Assembly: GCA_036873135.1 (NCBI GenBank)
Contig: JAPTYO010000002.1
Span: 2,996,952-3,060,951 of the forward strand
Length of the DNA: 64,000 nt
From: Clarkia xantiana subsp. parviflora
Lineage: Eukaryota > Streptophyta > Magnoliopsida > Myrtales > Onagraceae
Direction: 5' to 3'
The position numbers and the translations under genes were made by a program. The notes beneath the pieces were generated by a model. That model did not search any database. It had not been told where the DNA came from and saw only the letters and a program-made list of their open reading frames with translations. Below are positions 1 to 11,929 of this stretch, piece by piece (position 1 is the first letter of the stretch; each line of letters begins with the position of its first letter).

Positions 1-620
1 ACAAAACGAATATTGGGTGCAACATGAGAGTGAACAAAACGAATATTGCTGGCCACGATTCGAGCCATAGAGGGCTCCGACCGAGCCCTTTGTGGCTTAC
101 TCGGGGCCAGGGGGCTCTAGATCGGGGCCCCTGGCTCCGATTGAGCCACAGAGGGCTTGGTCAGAGCCCTTTGTGGTCAGCAGCCCCAATTGGGGTGGCG
201 ACCACTACCAATCGGGGCCGGCCACCACCAATTGGGGTGGTGGCCGGCCCCGATCGGTGGCTGGCCGGCCCGATTGGTGGTCGTCGTCAGCCTTGGTCGT
301 CGGTCTTGGGTGGTGGCCGGCCACGATTTGAGCATTTTCGTCTTTTTCATTTCAAGCATGTGAGGGGGGGCATTTTCGTCTTTTCATTTCAAGCATGTGA
401 GGGGCACACTTTGATAGAATGACATTTTTGGAATTTAATTTTATTTCCGGTCACATGCCAAGCACGTGACCAACTTCCGTCAGTTTTAAAGGAAAAAATT
501 AACGGATACCTCTTATATCATCAAAGTTGAAACCTCAGATCTCTCATATTAATATTTAAAACTTCAGACATATCCGGTTAAGATGAGCCAAACTTCAGAC
601 TTTTCATAGGTTATTGACCC
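1..620. mobile_element. GC-rich Mutator-like element, 3' part (copy A)
   Basis: The block is rich in GGGGCC/CTCCGAT motifs. It is followed by an AT-rich tail (about 330-620) that is nearly the same as the tails of the elements at 24939-26169 and 46643-47419: it has a GCATTTTCGTCTTTTCA motif, a CATGCCAAGCACGTGACC motif and the terminal motif CATAGGTTATTGACCC. The 5' end lies outside the window, so no target duplication can be tested. Open frames of 60-132 codons here arise from GC-rich low complexity on both strands and are not genes. Confidence 0.75.
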
Positions 621-629
621 TTGAATTTA

Positions 630-1560
630 TAAGCAACTAAATTTTATTTTTACCAATACTCTTTCTTCTTACACCCGATTGATTCTTCTTCCATTCCAAT
701 GACATTTAGATATCAGTTCATAAGTTACGTACTCACCGTCACCTTCGTTACCTCCCACCTTTCACTGCGGTTATATTTGCATGTATCAACCGAAACTACA
801 ATTAGGTACCACACCACTAGAGATATGGTCTTTACCGACTGCATTAATTGGAATGTATATATGTAAATGCACAATTACTAACTGAAGCACCACTTATTAA
901 ATCAAAGCTATATGCATACCAATAAATTCAAAACTCTAGCATCATCACATCCACTGATGGAATAATCTTTGTAGAAGGATAACAATTTTCATATAGCGCA
1001 AAACTAGTCTTCTTTTACTATATGATGTTGTTGAACATTTCGAAGGCCCATCAAATAAGAAAAATTCACTGAACACGAATACATATTGTCCGGCAAAATT
1101 ACATGAACAAATGTAGACATGTACCATGAATGCTAAACTCCATATCTTTTTTGTTGTGTTTGAATAAGCATTATGCGATCAATTAGAGTTGAATTTCAAA
1201 TATATTAAATTCAATATAAGCAAATAAGTTAAAACTCTTGCTTGTCACACACTACCCTTCCATCCATGAAATGATGAAACCATTCAGTCCTACAGTCAAT
1301 ACGGAATACTACGTGGAAACACCTGATTTTGGATCGGTTCGAGAATATCGTGACACGTAGAACGGAAGATCGATTAAAGTCACGAGACTTGGCACACATG
1401 AAGCATTCGTGGACCCGACATCTCCATAATATATATTTTCAATATGGGTCTTAAAACAAAGCTTGAAAAATCACGAACACAACTCAACTGACTGTGAGTC
1501 GATCGGACATCGTGATAAGAAGTTATGAGAAAAAAAAATTAAAAAGTGAAAAAGGATGAA
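630..1560. other. AT-rich intergenic DNA, nothing recognised
   Basis: No coding signal, RNA gene or clear repeat. The only open frame (60 codons, minus) resembles no family. The GGCCCATCAA motif near 1046 recurs near 1659 in the promoter-like block, which hints at an old local duplication. Confidence 0.5.
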
Positions 1561-1639
1561 TACATACATGAATATAATATATATGCATAGGTGCATAATA
1601 TATATCATTCGCAGAAGATAAGAAGATATTGTGTCTTCT

Positions 1640-1960
1640 TTATCATTACCTTTGAGGGCCCATCAAGGAGAAGAAAGTCTCCATCTCCTGTTTTCTCCTT
1701 GCAACACACAAGTCTTCATGATGATTTTGCTCAAATTATCACTCCACTTGCATATTGCTCTCAGACATTGCAACGTACGTATTTTCCCTATAAATAGAAG
1801 CCATCCAATAACATTTCAAGGACACCAACACCTACAACAATATTGGAGAAAGGAAAATTTGGAGAGTGTAAGTTAGCTTTGTGAGAGTAGTATAATTTTC
1901 TGTCTGGGTTCTACGCGTCACGGTATTTTACCCGGAAGCAACTTAGGTAATCTCTTTTAT
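1640..1960 (+). promoter_or_regulatory. Promoter/leader-like block with TATA box, no gene attached
   Basis: A strong TATA box (CCCTATAAATAGAAG, about 1786-1800) is followed by a purine-rich leader and a possible splice donor (GAGTGTAAGTTAG, about 1865-1877). No open frame with family similarity follows. The layout (TATA box, leader starting ACATTTCAAGGACACC, GTGAGAGTAGT motif) resembles the control region of an LTR retrotransposon or of an endogenous plant pararetrovirus. No reverse transcriptase or gag sequence is visible nearby, so the origin is open. It could also be the first non-coding exon of a gene whose body I do not recognise. Confidence 0.3.
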
Positions 1961-4900
1961 TCGAAGTTATAACCATGTTCCGAACTTGAATAAAATTTAC
2001 TTTGCACTTGCATGATTTATATATCATTTTAATATATATATACACGTATGTATAATTTGCATGTCACTGCATTCAATTTACACTTACAGTTCATCCATTA
2101 AGTATTTATCAGTGATGATCAGAACTGAATTTAGTATTGCAAATAGCAACATGCTTACTTCATGTGAGTATCATTCATCGGAGGATTTGAAGGTTTTCTT
2201 CAAACAAATAATAGTCAAACACTCTAAAATCCCTAGAAGTCAAACAATGACCAGGACCTACCTTTGCTTGAATATTCTGCAGTAATATCCTATTATTAGG
2301 ATAAAAAATAACAAAAAAAAATAAATATCTAAACATAAACGACTGTATATGTTGGAGTACTTATATAGCTTATGACTTTCACTATCCATCTTATAACCGC
2401 GTTCGCCCATCTTTAACTACAACAAACGAAATTATTATGAATTATGCACAAAATTTGGCAGCGCGTCATAGACTCATAAGTAACTAATTAATAATTAACT
2501 TTGTAAAATTGAATGGAGGTATATTTGAGAACAATGCAACTGCATTTCAAAATTTGAAAAGTAAACGTAACGCAACTTTCTTCTCGTCGTAAACTTAATG
2601 CTTGCACTGCTGATGTCGTTTTGTCTGGTAAAAATTTAGGGTTGAATTCAAAATCAATTGTGTGTTGAATTCACTTTGGGTTGAATTGAACACAAAATTG
2701 AGTGTTGAATTCAACATTAAATTCACCAATTATGTGTTGAATTCACTTCAGGTTAAACTGAACACAAACTTGATGAATCGAATTTACCCTGTGAAACACG
2801 TTGACATGGTATCATTTAAATCAATTAATTCATGCCACATGGCAAGTAAAAAAACAGGAGAAGAACATAACACGAATTTATTGGTTTGATTGATAGATAC
2901 AATATCAGCAACCCACAGTAAATCTGATCAATTGAATAATTTCTCATAGTTGGAGTTTGGACGCACAAGCTCATCACATTATCCAGCTCATCGCATTGTC
3001 CAGATCATCCAAGAAAATGTATTGCCAAGAGAAAAGTGCAAGTTGCTAATTACTAATTAGTGTGACTTTTTTCTTTTGTAGCTGACTTTTTTTTTTTGTT
3101 GGGTGCCTTACTTGACATGTACAATACACATACACTTGACTTTATAAAATGGGTCAACCAATCGAAATAATGTCTTTTCTTCTTTATCTTTACTAGGTAA
3201 GAATAATTCGAAAGCATTCTGCCTTATCTTTTCTTCCACGAAAATAAAAGTTTTCTCCTTTTTTTTTGGTAACGAGTTTTCTCCTTAACGTTAGATGAAA
3301 GCCAAGGTATTCCCCCAATTATTGTTATTATTACTGCTATTATATATATAACAAAGAAGGACTATGTTTGAAGCAAACATATTCTAAAGTAAAAATTATT
3401 ATATATTCCTTCATAATTTTAAAGAAATACAATTATGTTGGATTAAATTAGATAATAACACACGAGAAAATCAACCCTTCTAATGTTTTAAATTAATTAT
3501 GGATTTTTTTTGAATTAATTTTTTATATTTTGCCTCATGTCTTAATTGAAAACTATAAGTTTTAAAACACAAAAAAATAATAATTCATGTCACTGATACA
3601 TGATTTGTCTGAAATTCTATTCATATGAAACTCATTTTTTTAAAAAATCAATAATATATTAAAAGAACATATTAATCTTATTTTTGATTAATTTATTATA
3701 CGGACTTACGTAAGTTAGAAATATATGTTGTCATATGTCATTCAAAAAATTTCCATCACCACCTTTCACATGAAAAATATGTTCATAAATCAGAGTACCA
3801 TAGAAATGTTATGATATCTTTTTTTTTTTTTTACGATATTCAAGAGTAATAATATTATAGTAAATTAAACGAAAAGAATATATATATATATATATGTTTA
3901 TAGGTATCAAAATTATAAAATATTATTGAATGACGTAGAAGCTGACTTAGCACCCAGAAGCCCTAGATTCATTTTAAATTTTAAATCTATAGGTTTCGTC
4001 ACGTGACATTTTTAATTTAATCGAGCATAATCAAACATAATTATAATTTTTTAAATCTATAGGTATATTCTTTTTATTTACCATCATATTTTTTATTTTA
4101 TGAATTGTAATTAACGGGCCATAACTTTTTTATGATAGTATGATTTACGAACTGGTTATTTGATGTGAAAATAGATGTTAAATTATTTCTGATGACGTAT
4201 AATATCATATATTTGCAATTTGTAATATCAAATATTCTTTCATGTGAAACATAAGTTAATAAATAATATAATTTTGAATTTAGTGCAACGTATCTGTTAA
4301 TGGCTTAATGCTAGTAATATATATAAGGCTTTTGCATCAGTATCACTGTATCAGGGACTTGCCCAAGTCCCAACGCTGGGGCCCTGCTCGCCTCTGATCT
4401 ACTTTAAAACTAAACAAAACAATAATTTGAAGAATGTTAGTCGGAGTACACCAATACTTTTACATTGTATCTTTAAAAGAAATAAGATTTTAGTTCAGAA
4501 TATAAATAAACTAATTAATGATATATATTAATTCAAATAAAATTCAAACTTGCACTTTATTCTTTTTTCATCAAACTTACCATATTTCTCGACCAAAAAC
4601 AAACAACCTTGTACTATATGATTGGTCTATTATATTGTTTAAGTTGCAAGGAAAATACGGGAGTGGCTTCAGATCCATTAATAGATAAGCTCGGTTAGTT
4701 AGGTTTTATATTGAAACCAATTAAATTAATTGGTAATATAGTAGTAGTCCACTAATATTATATAGTGTTATATAACTTTAATCTATATGTTGTGATATTA
4801 TTTATTTATATGTGAACACCAATAATCTTCCCTCACATATAAGTACACAACCTTTATGACACAAAACCTCTAGTTCTATATACCAAAACTTTATGTAGTC

Positions 4901-5146
4901 TACATGTTTTTACCAGTTATGTGAACAAATCTGTATTTTAACTACCATGTCATACCTTGAGTCATGTCTCCGTATACTTATATATGCAAGTACAACATTT
5001 ATGGGGCTACCATTTTATGTTTTTCGAATCGGGTCATTAGTGCTCTTACCACTTTGTTAGAGAGAGACATGAAAGTGAGTCTAGTCTCACTACATAAGTC
5101 CTTCATTATTAAAACTAATTGAATAAATGATTAGTCTAATCTTATT

Positions 5147-5150
<4 letters not shown>
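1960..5150. other. AT-rich intergenic DNA with minor repeats
   Basis: No gene is recognised. At 2640-2790 a motif around TGTTGAATTCAC recurs about four times at uneven spacing. Numerous A/T homopolymers are present. Short open frames lack any family signature. Confidence 0.5.
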
Positions 5151-5177
<27 letters not shown>

Positions 5178-5410
5178 TAATTAAATTAATTCAATGGGAT
5201 CCTATTTAGTAACATGTATACTCTAACAACTTATTTAGGTTAGAACCCCATCATATATTAAAAAAAAAACTTTTTGCAAAAGCTACAAAGCAACAACTTA
5301 TGCCACTTTGCTTGCACATTCAAGAATATATTATGCAACATGCATAATTCTCCTTTCAGCTTTTGAGAAATGCATTGATACAACTACACCTTTTGCCTTT
5401 TGCCTTTTTC

Positions 5411-5411
<1 letters not shown>

Positions 5412-5445
<34 letters not shown>
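5412..5445. repeat. (TTA)n microsatellite
   Basis: About eleven uninterrupted trinucleotide units in AT-rich intergenic DNA. Confidence 0.95.
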
Positions 5446-5449
5446 GATT

Positions 5450-5930
5450 GTTATTAGTATTACTATTATGAAAATATGTTTTTTTTTTTTGTATGTTTAA
5501 CATATATATGTAGGGATCTTTTTTAAAAAGGACATCTTAAAGATGTATATATGATCTGACAGCAAAAGTGTTTTTGCATTTCAAGATGGCCTCAAGACAG
5601 TACCATATGGTTTTGAACTATTATTAAAAATACATATTAAATAGGCCTGATTATTAGGTGTAAAGGTAGCACCGTTAGGTTTAGCTGGACCAATTTGCAT
5701 GGAGAAATTCTGGAATACGTCAGTCGTAACACGGAGCAACTGATGTGTTACATCTTAGCCAATTAGTATGTGACATGTGTCAAAAATATCATAATACATG
5801 ATCACATGTTACATGTTAATTAGCTGAGATGTAACACATCAGCTGCCATGTGATGCAACCGGTATATTCAAGAATTTCTCATTTGTATGACAACAAACCA
5901 GCAAAAAAAAAAGGTCCCACTCATGAGACG
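5450..5930. other. Intergenic, nothing recognised
   Basis: AT-rich. Two partly complementary segments (about 5735-5775 and 5800-5850, around ATGTGTTACATC and GATGTAACACATC) could fold, suggesting an old inverted-repeat MITE, but I cannot place its ends. Confidence 0.3.
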
Positions 5931-5939
5931 AACTACTCA

Positions 5940-6340
5940 TGAGCTACTTGGAATCGACTCGGTCAAAACTCAAATTCGACTTGGAAAAATTCGAGCTGAG
6001 CTCGAGTCGAACTCGAGCTTGATAATACTCGGCTCGCATGACTCGCGAGCCTAAACGAGTTTCGAGTTCGAGTTTATAAGTCGAGTCGAGTTTGATTCTT
6101 ATTATTATTCTTAGTTAATACTAATTAATTATTACATATGTCAACCGAGTTTGAGTATAGTCGAGTCGAGTTGAGCTCGGATTTTTTAATTATGAGAAAT
6201 GCTAATTTATTGTAATGTATAATTGGTTAACAAGTCGAGTAGAGCCGAGCTCGATTATGCCGAGCTTGGAATCGAGTCGAGTTCGAGTTTCAAAATTAGA
6301 GCTTGAGTTTGAGCTTGACAGATAGTTGTCAGACCTAAAT
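5940..6340. repeat. CTCGAG-rich dispersed repeat, probable hAT-type MITE
   Basis: A dense run of GAGTCGAG/GAGCTCGA/CTCGAACTCGAG motifs on both strands that can fold extensively. Such blocks are common in eudicot genomes, typically as subterminal repeats of hAT-like elements. I could not find flanking duplications, so the class is inferred from motif style only. Confidence 0.45.
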
Positions 6341-6344
6341 CCAA

Positions 6345-7090
6345 CCTAAGGCGAATATGTTTTGAAAACACATGAATTTTGAAAGAGTCGCCACTAGATA
6401 ATTAAGGCTAATTAGAATCTTAATTACCTAAGAAAATAAAAAATTAGACACTTAGATATTAAATCGGTCTACGATCAGAATTTCGAGTTCGGGGGATTCT
6501 GTTACAAGTTAAAACACATGAAATTTAATTACGCCCTTATGATACTCAATTCACCTAAATTGCCACAATTCGAACATTTAATTAATGCTAACCCATGTCA
6601 ATATTATAATTTTTACGGATTGATGAATAATGTAACTAAACCAATTAATTAACAAAAAAAAAAGAAAGATTTTTTTTGCCAAAAAATAAAATTAGATTAC
6701 CAAACACCTACAAGCTAAAGTGGCGACTCAATATATAATATATACATATAATACATATAAATTAAAAATTTACATATTTATCCATGAAATCTCTAATGCC
6801 TTACCAACTCCATGTAAAATATAGATTAGATTAACTACAATTCTTAGTCTAGCAAAAGAGAAGTGAATAATAAAATTTACAATTGTACTCTTCAAGTTTA
6901 AAGTCCCACAACTTAAAATTGATGAGCTTTTTACTGAACTGATTGAATATGAGCGTGACAAAATAATAATATGGTTTTACAAAATTATAATAAAATCTTA
7001 GCGTTTTACACAAAATAATGAAGGTTTTATACTAAAATAATGAAGGTTCATGATATATTTTCTTTTAAGAATAAACTAATTATTCAAATA
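6345..7090. other. Intergenic, nothing recognised
   Basis: AT-rich sequence with no supported gene. The 63-codon minus-strand open frame near 6770-6961 has no family signature. Confidence 0.45.
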
Positions 7091-7109
7091 AAGTAGTTGA
7101 TAATATCAG

Positions 7110-7323
7110 TGTTATTATAACCGGACCCACGGCCCGACCGGGTTCGAACCAGAATCGGTGCCTCCAACAGTCTGATCGAGTAAAAGCGGAGGATGTAAGT
7201 GAACCCGGTTCAACTGTCCGATTATTGTCGAACCGGTCGGTTTTTAGAGAACTGGCTGGTTCATCGGTTAGCCGGTTCACATTCTTTCAATTTTTTATTT
7301 TTTTAAACCTTAAATTACAGCCG

Positions 7324-7374
<51 letters not shown>

Positions 7375-7460
7375 CTCACAGAATGGTCGGACCGAGTTTG
7401 AACTGGCTGAACCGGGAACTGGACGCCTAGCCGGTTCGATGCATGGTCTGATTCTGATAA
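7110..7460. repeat. AACCGG/CCGGTT-rich dispersed repeat
   Basis: Repeated AACCGG, CCGGTT and GAACCGGTCGG motifs resemble the block at 55735-55910, which shares TCAGAATCGG/CGATTCTGA-like ends and the phrase GGATGTAAGTGAAC / GAATGTAGGTGAAC. I infer two diverged copies of one transposon family. This copy carries a (CT)n expansion. Confidence 0.5.
7326..7368. repeat. (CT)n microsatellite
   Basis: About 21 perfect CT units within the CCGGTT-rich repeat. Confidence 0.95.
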
Positions 7461-7549
7461 CATTGGATAATATGGTGAGATTTTTCACCTATTTTTATAC
7501 TGATATATGCTTCTAGTAAGACAGACATGTTAAAAGACACTTGCTAACT

Positions 7550-7795
7550 TGCACCTGGGAAAATTTTAAGCAGAGGTCCTCATGCTAAGAGGGTTTCTGC
7601 TAAGGTGAAGAAGATGATGAATGTTGTAGTCACAAAGCTGGAAAATATCAGCAGAGGGGAAATGCTTTTTAACTATTGCAATGTGATAACTGACGTTTGT
7701 TTAGTTGTTCCAATGTGGTATATGACATTTCTTTAACTGTTTCAATGTGATATATGTTCTTTGTTCTATAATTACAATATGGTATATGTTACAAT
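7550..7795 (+). repeat. Left arm of inverted repeat flanking a copia fragment
   Basis: The sequence is complementary to 9228-9472 over most of its length; for example AAAATTTTAAGCAGAGGTCC here matches, inverted, GGACCTCTACTGAAAATTTT there. The arms have diverged by scattered substitutions. Together they bracket about 1.4 kb holding a degenerate copia fragment. Confidence 0.75.
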
Positions 7796-8189
7796 GTTTG
7801 ATCAAGTAACAACCAATCGACAAATCTCAAATATAAAAATCTCCTGCAGCGTTTCTAACTATAACTTTCATTACTGTACCACATCTACCACAACATTCCA
7901 GTGCTTCTATTTCAGGACTCTGGTTATCCTCTTCCAACATCATAGAACAAGCACATCTTCCTTTCACTTTTACCGGGCTTTATATGTATCTCACATAACT
8001 CAGATCACATCCACCTTAACTGGAACATATTCAACATTTTTCACTTCCACTAAGAACTATAATGCGTATCACTTATATTAGGCCCCCTCTACTTAAATTT
8101 GAATCTATAATGTCTCGCACCTAACTCAGCTAGCTACCTCTCAGTTCCACTACAATCTACTCTTCTAGCTTATCTTGTGATTAGGATTC

Positions 8190-8990
8190 TCAGGTCAGTC
8201 ACACTTTAGGAAGAGTTGTTTCTAATAATGTAGTATTTATTGCGTCCAAAGAAGGAACTACTACCTCTGCAAATCATTGTGCCTGGTTTCCTGACTCGGA
8301 GACTAACAATCATTTAACAACTCATTTAAAACAATGAGAATATCCAATCCTTATAATGGTTATATAAAGTTCTAGTTGGTAATGGTGTTTCTATTCTTAT
8401 TAGTTACACATGCTATTATGTCTTAAAATGTGAGTCTTGAAATATTTTCTTAAGAAATATGTTTTATCCTTCTAATATTACAAATAATGAATGTCCATTT
8501 CTCAATTTACTAAGGATTTAATGTGTTTTTTACATTTGACTCTAATGGTTGTGTGGTGAAGAATCATGTGAGCCATCATGTTCTTCTGGAAGAAACTCTG
8601 ACATAAAATTTTTATCAGCTGTATTTATCATCTTCTTCTTCATTACAAACTTTATTTAGTAGTCTATATAAGAATAAGTCTGTTGTGACATGTCTTAGTA
8701 CTCTGCGTATTAAGTCTTTTGTGATGTCTGAGTCACCTATGAACTTGTGTGTTTCCAATTTTACTGAGTTTTCTAAGCCATTGACTGCTTTTAATTAAGT
8801 ATGTTTAACTGCCTCTATTTAGCATCAACACTTGGTCATCCTTCTAAACTTGTTCTAAATAAGATTTTACATGATTTTGGTATTAGTTCCACTTCAGATA
8901 TTGTTGATTACTGTGTTTCTTGTAAGTCATGAAAGACTCATAAACTTTCATTTCCTATTTCATCTACTGAATAATCTTGGTTGGATATAT
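8190..8990 (+). pseudogene. Degenerate Ty1/copia retrotransposon fragment
   Basis: Plus-strand reading, broken by several stops and frameshifts, shows the copia protease signature in decayed form (WFPDSETNNHLT, where the active-site DSGA is lost). Next come the SNGCVVKNHVSHHVLLE region that precedes GAG-pre-integrase, then a piece around HLVILLN/LVPLQILL and a CVSC-like zinc-binding stretch. Gag, integrase core, reverse transcriptase and LTRs are absent, so this is a non-functional internal fragment. Confidence 0.65.
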
Positions 8991-9227
8991 GTTCTTTGTT
9001 CTACGGTTACACGGTGGTATTTGAATTTCTGTTAGAATGAGAAAGTTTTCTCCTTATGCATATGTAGGGGTATATGTTCTCTCCAGTATATTACTTTCGC
9101 AAAATATTTCTCCAATAATCTACATCTCAAGATTGTTGAAGCATGTCATTAATGAAAATAGACTAGATTTTCAAAACTTACAAACCCACATCTATAAAGT
9201 TCCAACCATTTCAAAACTTAGCAGCTC

Positions 9228-9472
9228 AACATATACCATATTGTAATAATAGAACAAAGAAGATATACTCCCATTGAAACAATTAAAAAAAAATCATATA
9301 TCGCATTGAAGCAATTAAACAAATGTCATTTACCATGCTGCAACAATTAAAAAACATTATCATCGGCTGATATTTCTCCATCTTTTTTACTGTAGCACTC
9401 ATCATCTTCTTCACCTTGGCAGAAACCTTCTTAGCATGAGGACCTCTACTGAAAATTTTCCCGAATGCCCGT
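9228..9472 (-). repeat. Right arm of inverted repeat flanking a copia fragment
   Basis: Inverted, diverged copy of 7550-7795. The outer edge (GGACCTCTACTGAAAATTTT) is the reverse complement of the left arm's outer edge. No clean flanking duplication was found. Confidence 0.75.
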
Positions 9473-9479
9473 GGTTTTC

Positions 9480-10640
9480 ACCGCAACAATCAATCCACAA
9501 TCGCATTTTCGTCGATTGGGTGTTCAAATTACTAGAATCCATTGAAGACATCAATTTGAGGTAGGACTACGAAAATCGCAGAGATTGGAGGAGAGAACTT
9601 AGTAAAATCAAAACTTCAAAACCTAATTGGAATGAGGAAGAAGAAATGAGAATTGTTCTATTTGTTTACAGGTATTTCCGTCGGTTCAAGTAATTCAATT
9701 TCTAAATTTCCGTCAAAAGTGGTTCCGCTCGTGACATTTTCCATTCAAAACTAACGATTTTATAGACCATGCAACACTATAATTTTTTTGCGTATCAATT
9801 TATCCCAAAAATCGTTTTGAGTACTATTTAACTATCTCATATACCAATTTAATTATAATCTCTATATATATTATGTATGAAAATCCATAAGATGCTTACC
9901 CTTTTAAGCTAGCTAAATATCATTGGGAAAAAGAAAATGGGCAATTGACCTAAAGAAGACGCAAAAGACACCACCTTAAAAATCTAAATTTGTCCGCATA
10001 CAAAAAACAGTCTTGTCCGTTGGATGGTTTCAACGGCACAAAATCCACAATTTCATTTCATTCGTCATGACTGAGTCTCTCTGTTAAGTTTCCATGACAT
10101 GGGTCACAAGCAATTCTTTCAATATTTTCTTTTTTTTTTGGCAAAATAACGATTTTATTACTTTTTTATAATATACAAGTATTCATATAAAGGTCACCTC
10201 TCTCTCTTTCAATAAATATAAAATTAATTTCGACCACAAAAAGATAAATTATTATTTATTTAGTAATAATACTCTCTGCATTCTGTCTCTTTCTTGGTCG
10301 GCTGCACCTCGCATCTATATCACGTTCCTCATTTAATGGGTAAAATCACTAGGCGACAAATGTTCACTTTCGGCCTTTCAAAAACCTTAATCGCACCACT
10401 TATTGATAATAATAAAACTTCCAAAAACGAAGGTACAATAATGTGTGTAGTGTAACTATATGCATTCATTCAGATATATATTCTTCATACTTGGCCAAAA
10501 AAAAATATATATATTCTTCTTCTATACAAGAAATGCTCTATTCTATCGTCGTCACAAATATCAAAGAGAACCTTTAAGAAGATTCATACAAAATTTGCAA
10601 AAAAAAAATATAGAAATTTACTAAGTATGGACAAATTGTA
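9480..10640. other. Intergenic and 3' flank of the F-box gene, nothing recognised
   Basis: AT-rich. Contains poly-A/T tracts and no supported open frame. The part next to 10650 should include the 3' UTR of the F-box/kelch gene, but I cannot place a polyadenylation site firmly. Confidence 0.4.
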
Positions 10641-10651
10641 GTTACCAAACG

Positions 10652-11911
10652 TTACGTAAAATTACTCATCCTGGGAAGGATATGAACCGCCACTGCCTGA
10701 GAACCCTCCGGCGTGTTCACCACCCACATCCGCGGTGGTGCCTCCTTAATATCAACCACAGCGATGGACTCTCCTCTGTCACATATCGCGCACACCCGAC
10801 CACCTGCTGCGGCTATCTGCTGTGCCCCTTTGAGATTGTCCGACACCATGACGTCATCCCAACTGTCCTCGTCCACATCGTATCTCCGCAGTATCCCGCC
10901 GGCGATGTCCACCATGTACAGGGTCTCCTCATCCATGGCCGCGGCCGGACCGTTCCATCCTCCGACCATTCCCTTCGGCATATCCTGCCACGTGTCCGTC
11001 TTTATGTCGTACACACCTCCTTCTCTGGCAGATCCACCCTTGACGTTGACCATACAGAGCTTCCCTCTCAATCCCACGGCGTCGATGGCGTCTCTGCTGA
11101 ATTTTCCGTCCTTGAGATCCCCCAGCCTCTGCCACTCCCAGTAACCGCCGCTGTTGCTGCATCCGCGCGTGCAGTCCAGATCCCATTTCTCGACAGACTT
11201 AGCGACTTCCGTGTTAAACTGCGCGCCCATCCCGCTCGCCACGTAGACCGCGCTCCCTGAAGCCCCGGCGGCGCACCAACGTCGGGGAACCGTTGGAGGA
11301 GGGCCGGTGGACCATCTCCCGGAGATTGGGTTAAAGATGAGTGGTTGGATTACCGCAGGGAAGAAGTTTTGAGCGGTGCCGGCGAGGAGGACGAAGTTGC
11401 CGGAGACAGCTACCGATTGTATCGGGAAGTCGCGTGAGAGGAACGAGGGGTGGTGGCGCAGGATGATGAGTGGCTCGTCGGAGAGCGGCGGCGGAAGTGG
11501 CCTCCATTTGGAAGCAACGGGGTCGTAGGCGGAGAACTCGATCTTGCTAGGGCGGCTGGTAAAGCTTGCCGGCGACGAAGTGAGGACGGCGTAGAGGGAG
11601 AGAAAAGGAGGAAAGGAGGGAGAGTAGATAAGGCGGCGCCATGAGCGGCAGACGGAGTGAAGGAAGCTAGGGTGGACTTTGGACAGACAAAGCTGGGCAA
11701 TATGGTCGGGGAGGCCAGGGAGAAGCTCCCCGGAATCTGAAGGCAGCATTTTGCGGCGCCGTTGAGGACACTTTGCGGCGGCGACAGGTGTGATTGAGGA
11801 GGAGAAGGAAGAAGGGGTTGATGATGCGGTTGGGGAAGTGGTGGCGTTGGCCATATGAAATAAAGTGAGAGGAGAGAAATGGTCCTGCCTGCCTTCAAAC
11901 ATGCGTGTCAT
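10652..11911 (-). CDS. SKIP25: F-box/kelch-repeat protein, SKIP25-like
   Basis: A single uninterrupted frame of 419 codons. After a low-complexity Ser/Thr/Pro N-terminus, an F-box spans about residues 63-101 (LPGLPDHIAQLCLS, then VCRSWRRLIYSP). A kelch-type beta-propeller follows (about 165-400), with RRWCAAGASGSAVYVASGMG, SVEKWDL and AIDAVGLRGKLCMVNVKGG. It ends in AVAVHILPRMS, typical of SKIP25-like proteins. Such proteins are substrate adaptors of SCF E3 ubiquitin ligases: the F-box binds SKP1/ASK and the propeller binds the target. From memory, the Arabidopsis relative (At1g31350) is the karrikin-response gene KUF1, and the family is intronless as seen here. The first ATG (11911) is given. 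An in-frame ATG at 11854 (MANATTS) may be the true start, because the first 19 residues look unconserved and a TATATG motif overlaps the upstream ATG. Confidence 0.93.
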   Translation of the reverse strand: MTRMFEGRQDHFSPLTLFHMANATTSPTASSTPSSFSSSITPVAAAKCPQRRRKMLPSDSGELLPGLPDHIAQLCLSKVHPSFLHSVCRSWRRLIYSPSFPPFLSLYAVLTSSPASFTSRPSKIEFSAYDPVASKWRPLPPPLSDEPLIILRHHPSFLSRDFPIQSVAVSGNFVLLAGTAQNFFPAVIQPLIFNPISGRWSTGPPPTVPRRWCAAGASGSAVYVASGMGAQFNTEVAKSVEKWDLDCTRGCSNSGGYWEWQRLGDLKDGKFSRDAIDAVGLRGKLCMVNVKGGSAREGGVYDIKTDTWQDMPKGMVGGWNGPAAAMDEETLYMVDIAGGILRRYDVDEDSWDDVMVSDNLKGAQQIAAAGGRVCAICDRGESIAVVDIKEAPPRMWVVNTPEGSQAVAVHILPRMSNFT

Positions 11912-11929
11912 ATATTGAGGACTTTACCC

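Noticed and set aside
24..422. 132-codon plus-strand open frame
   Set aside because: It lies in the GC-rich core of a Mutator-like element. Overlapping frames are open on both strands and composition is low-complexity, with no domain.
5155..5178. Replication origin or matrix attachment from AT repeats
   Set aside because: Simple (TA)n tracts alone do not support such a claim.
7761..8081. 106-codon plus-strand open frame
   Set aside because: Lies between the inverted-repeat arm and the copia fragment, rich in Tyr/Thr/Ser from AT-rich DNA, with no family features.
10682..11260. 192-codon plus-strand open frame
   Set aside because: Antisense shadow of the F-box/kelch gene, which has recognisable domains.
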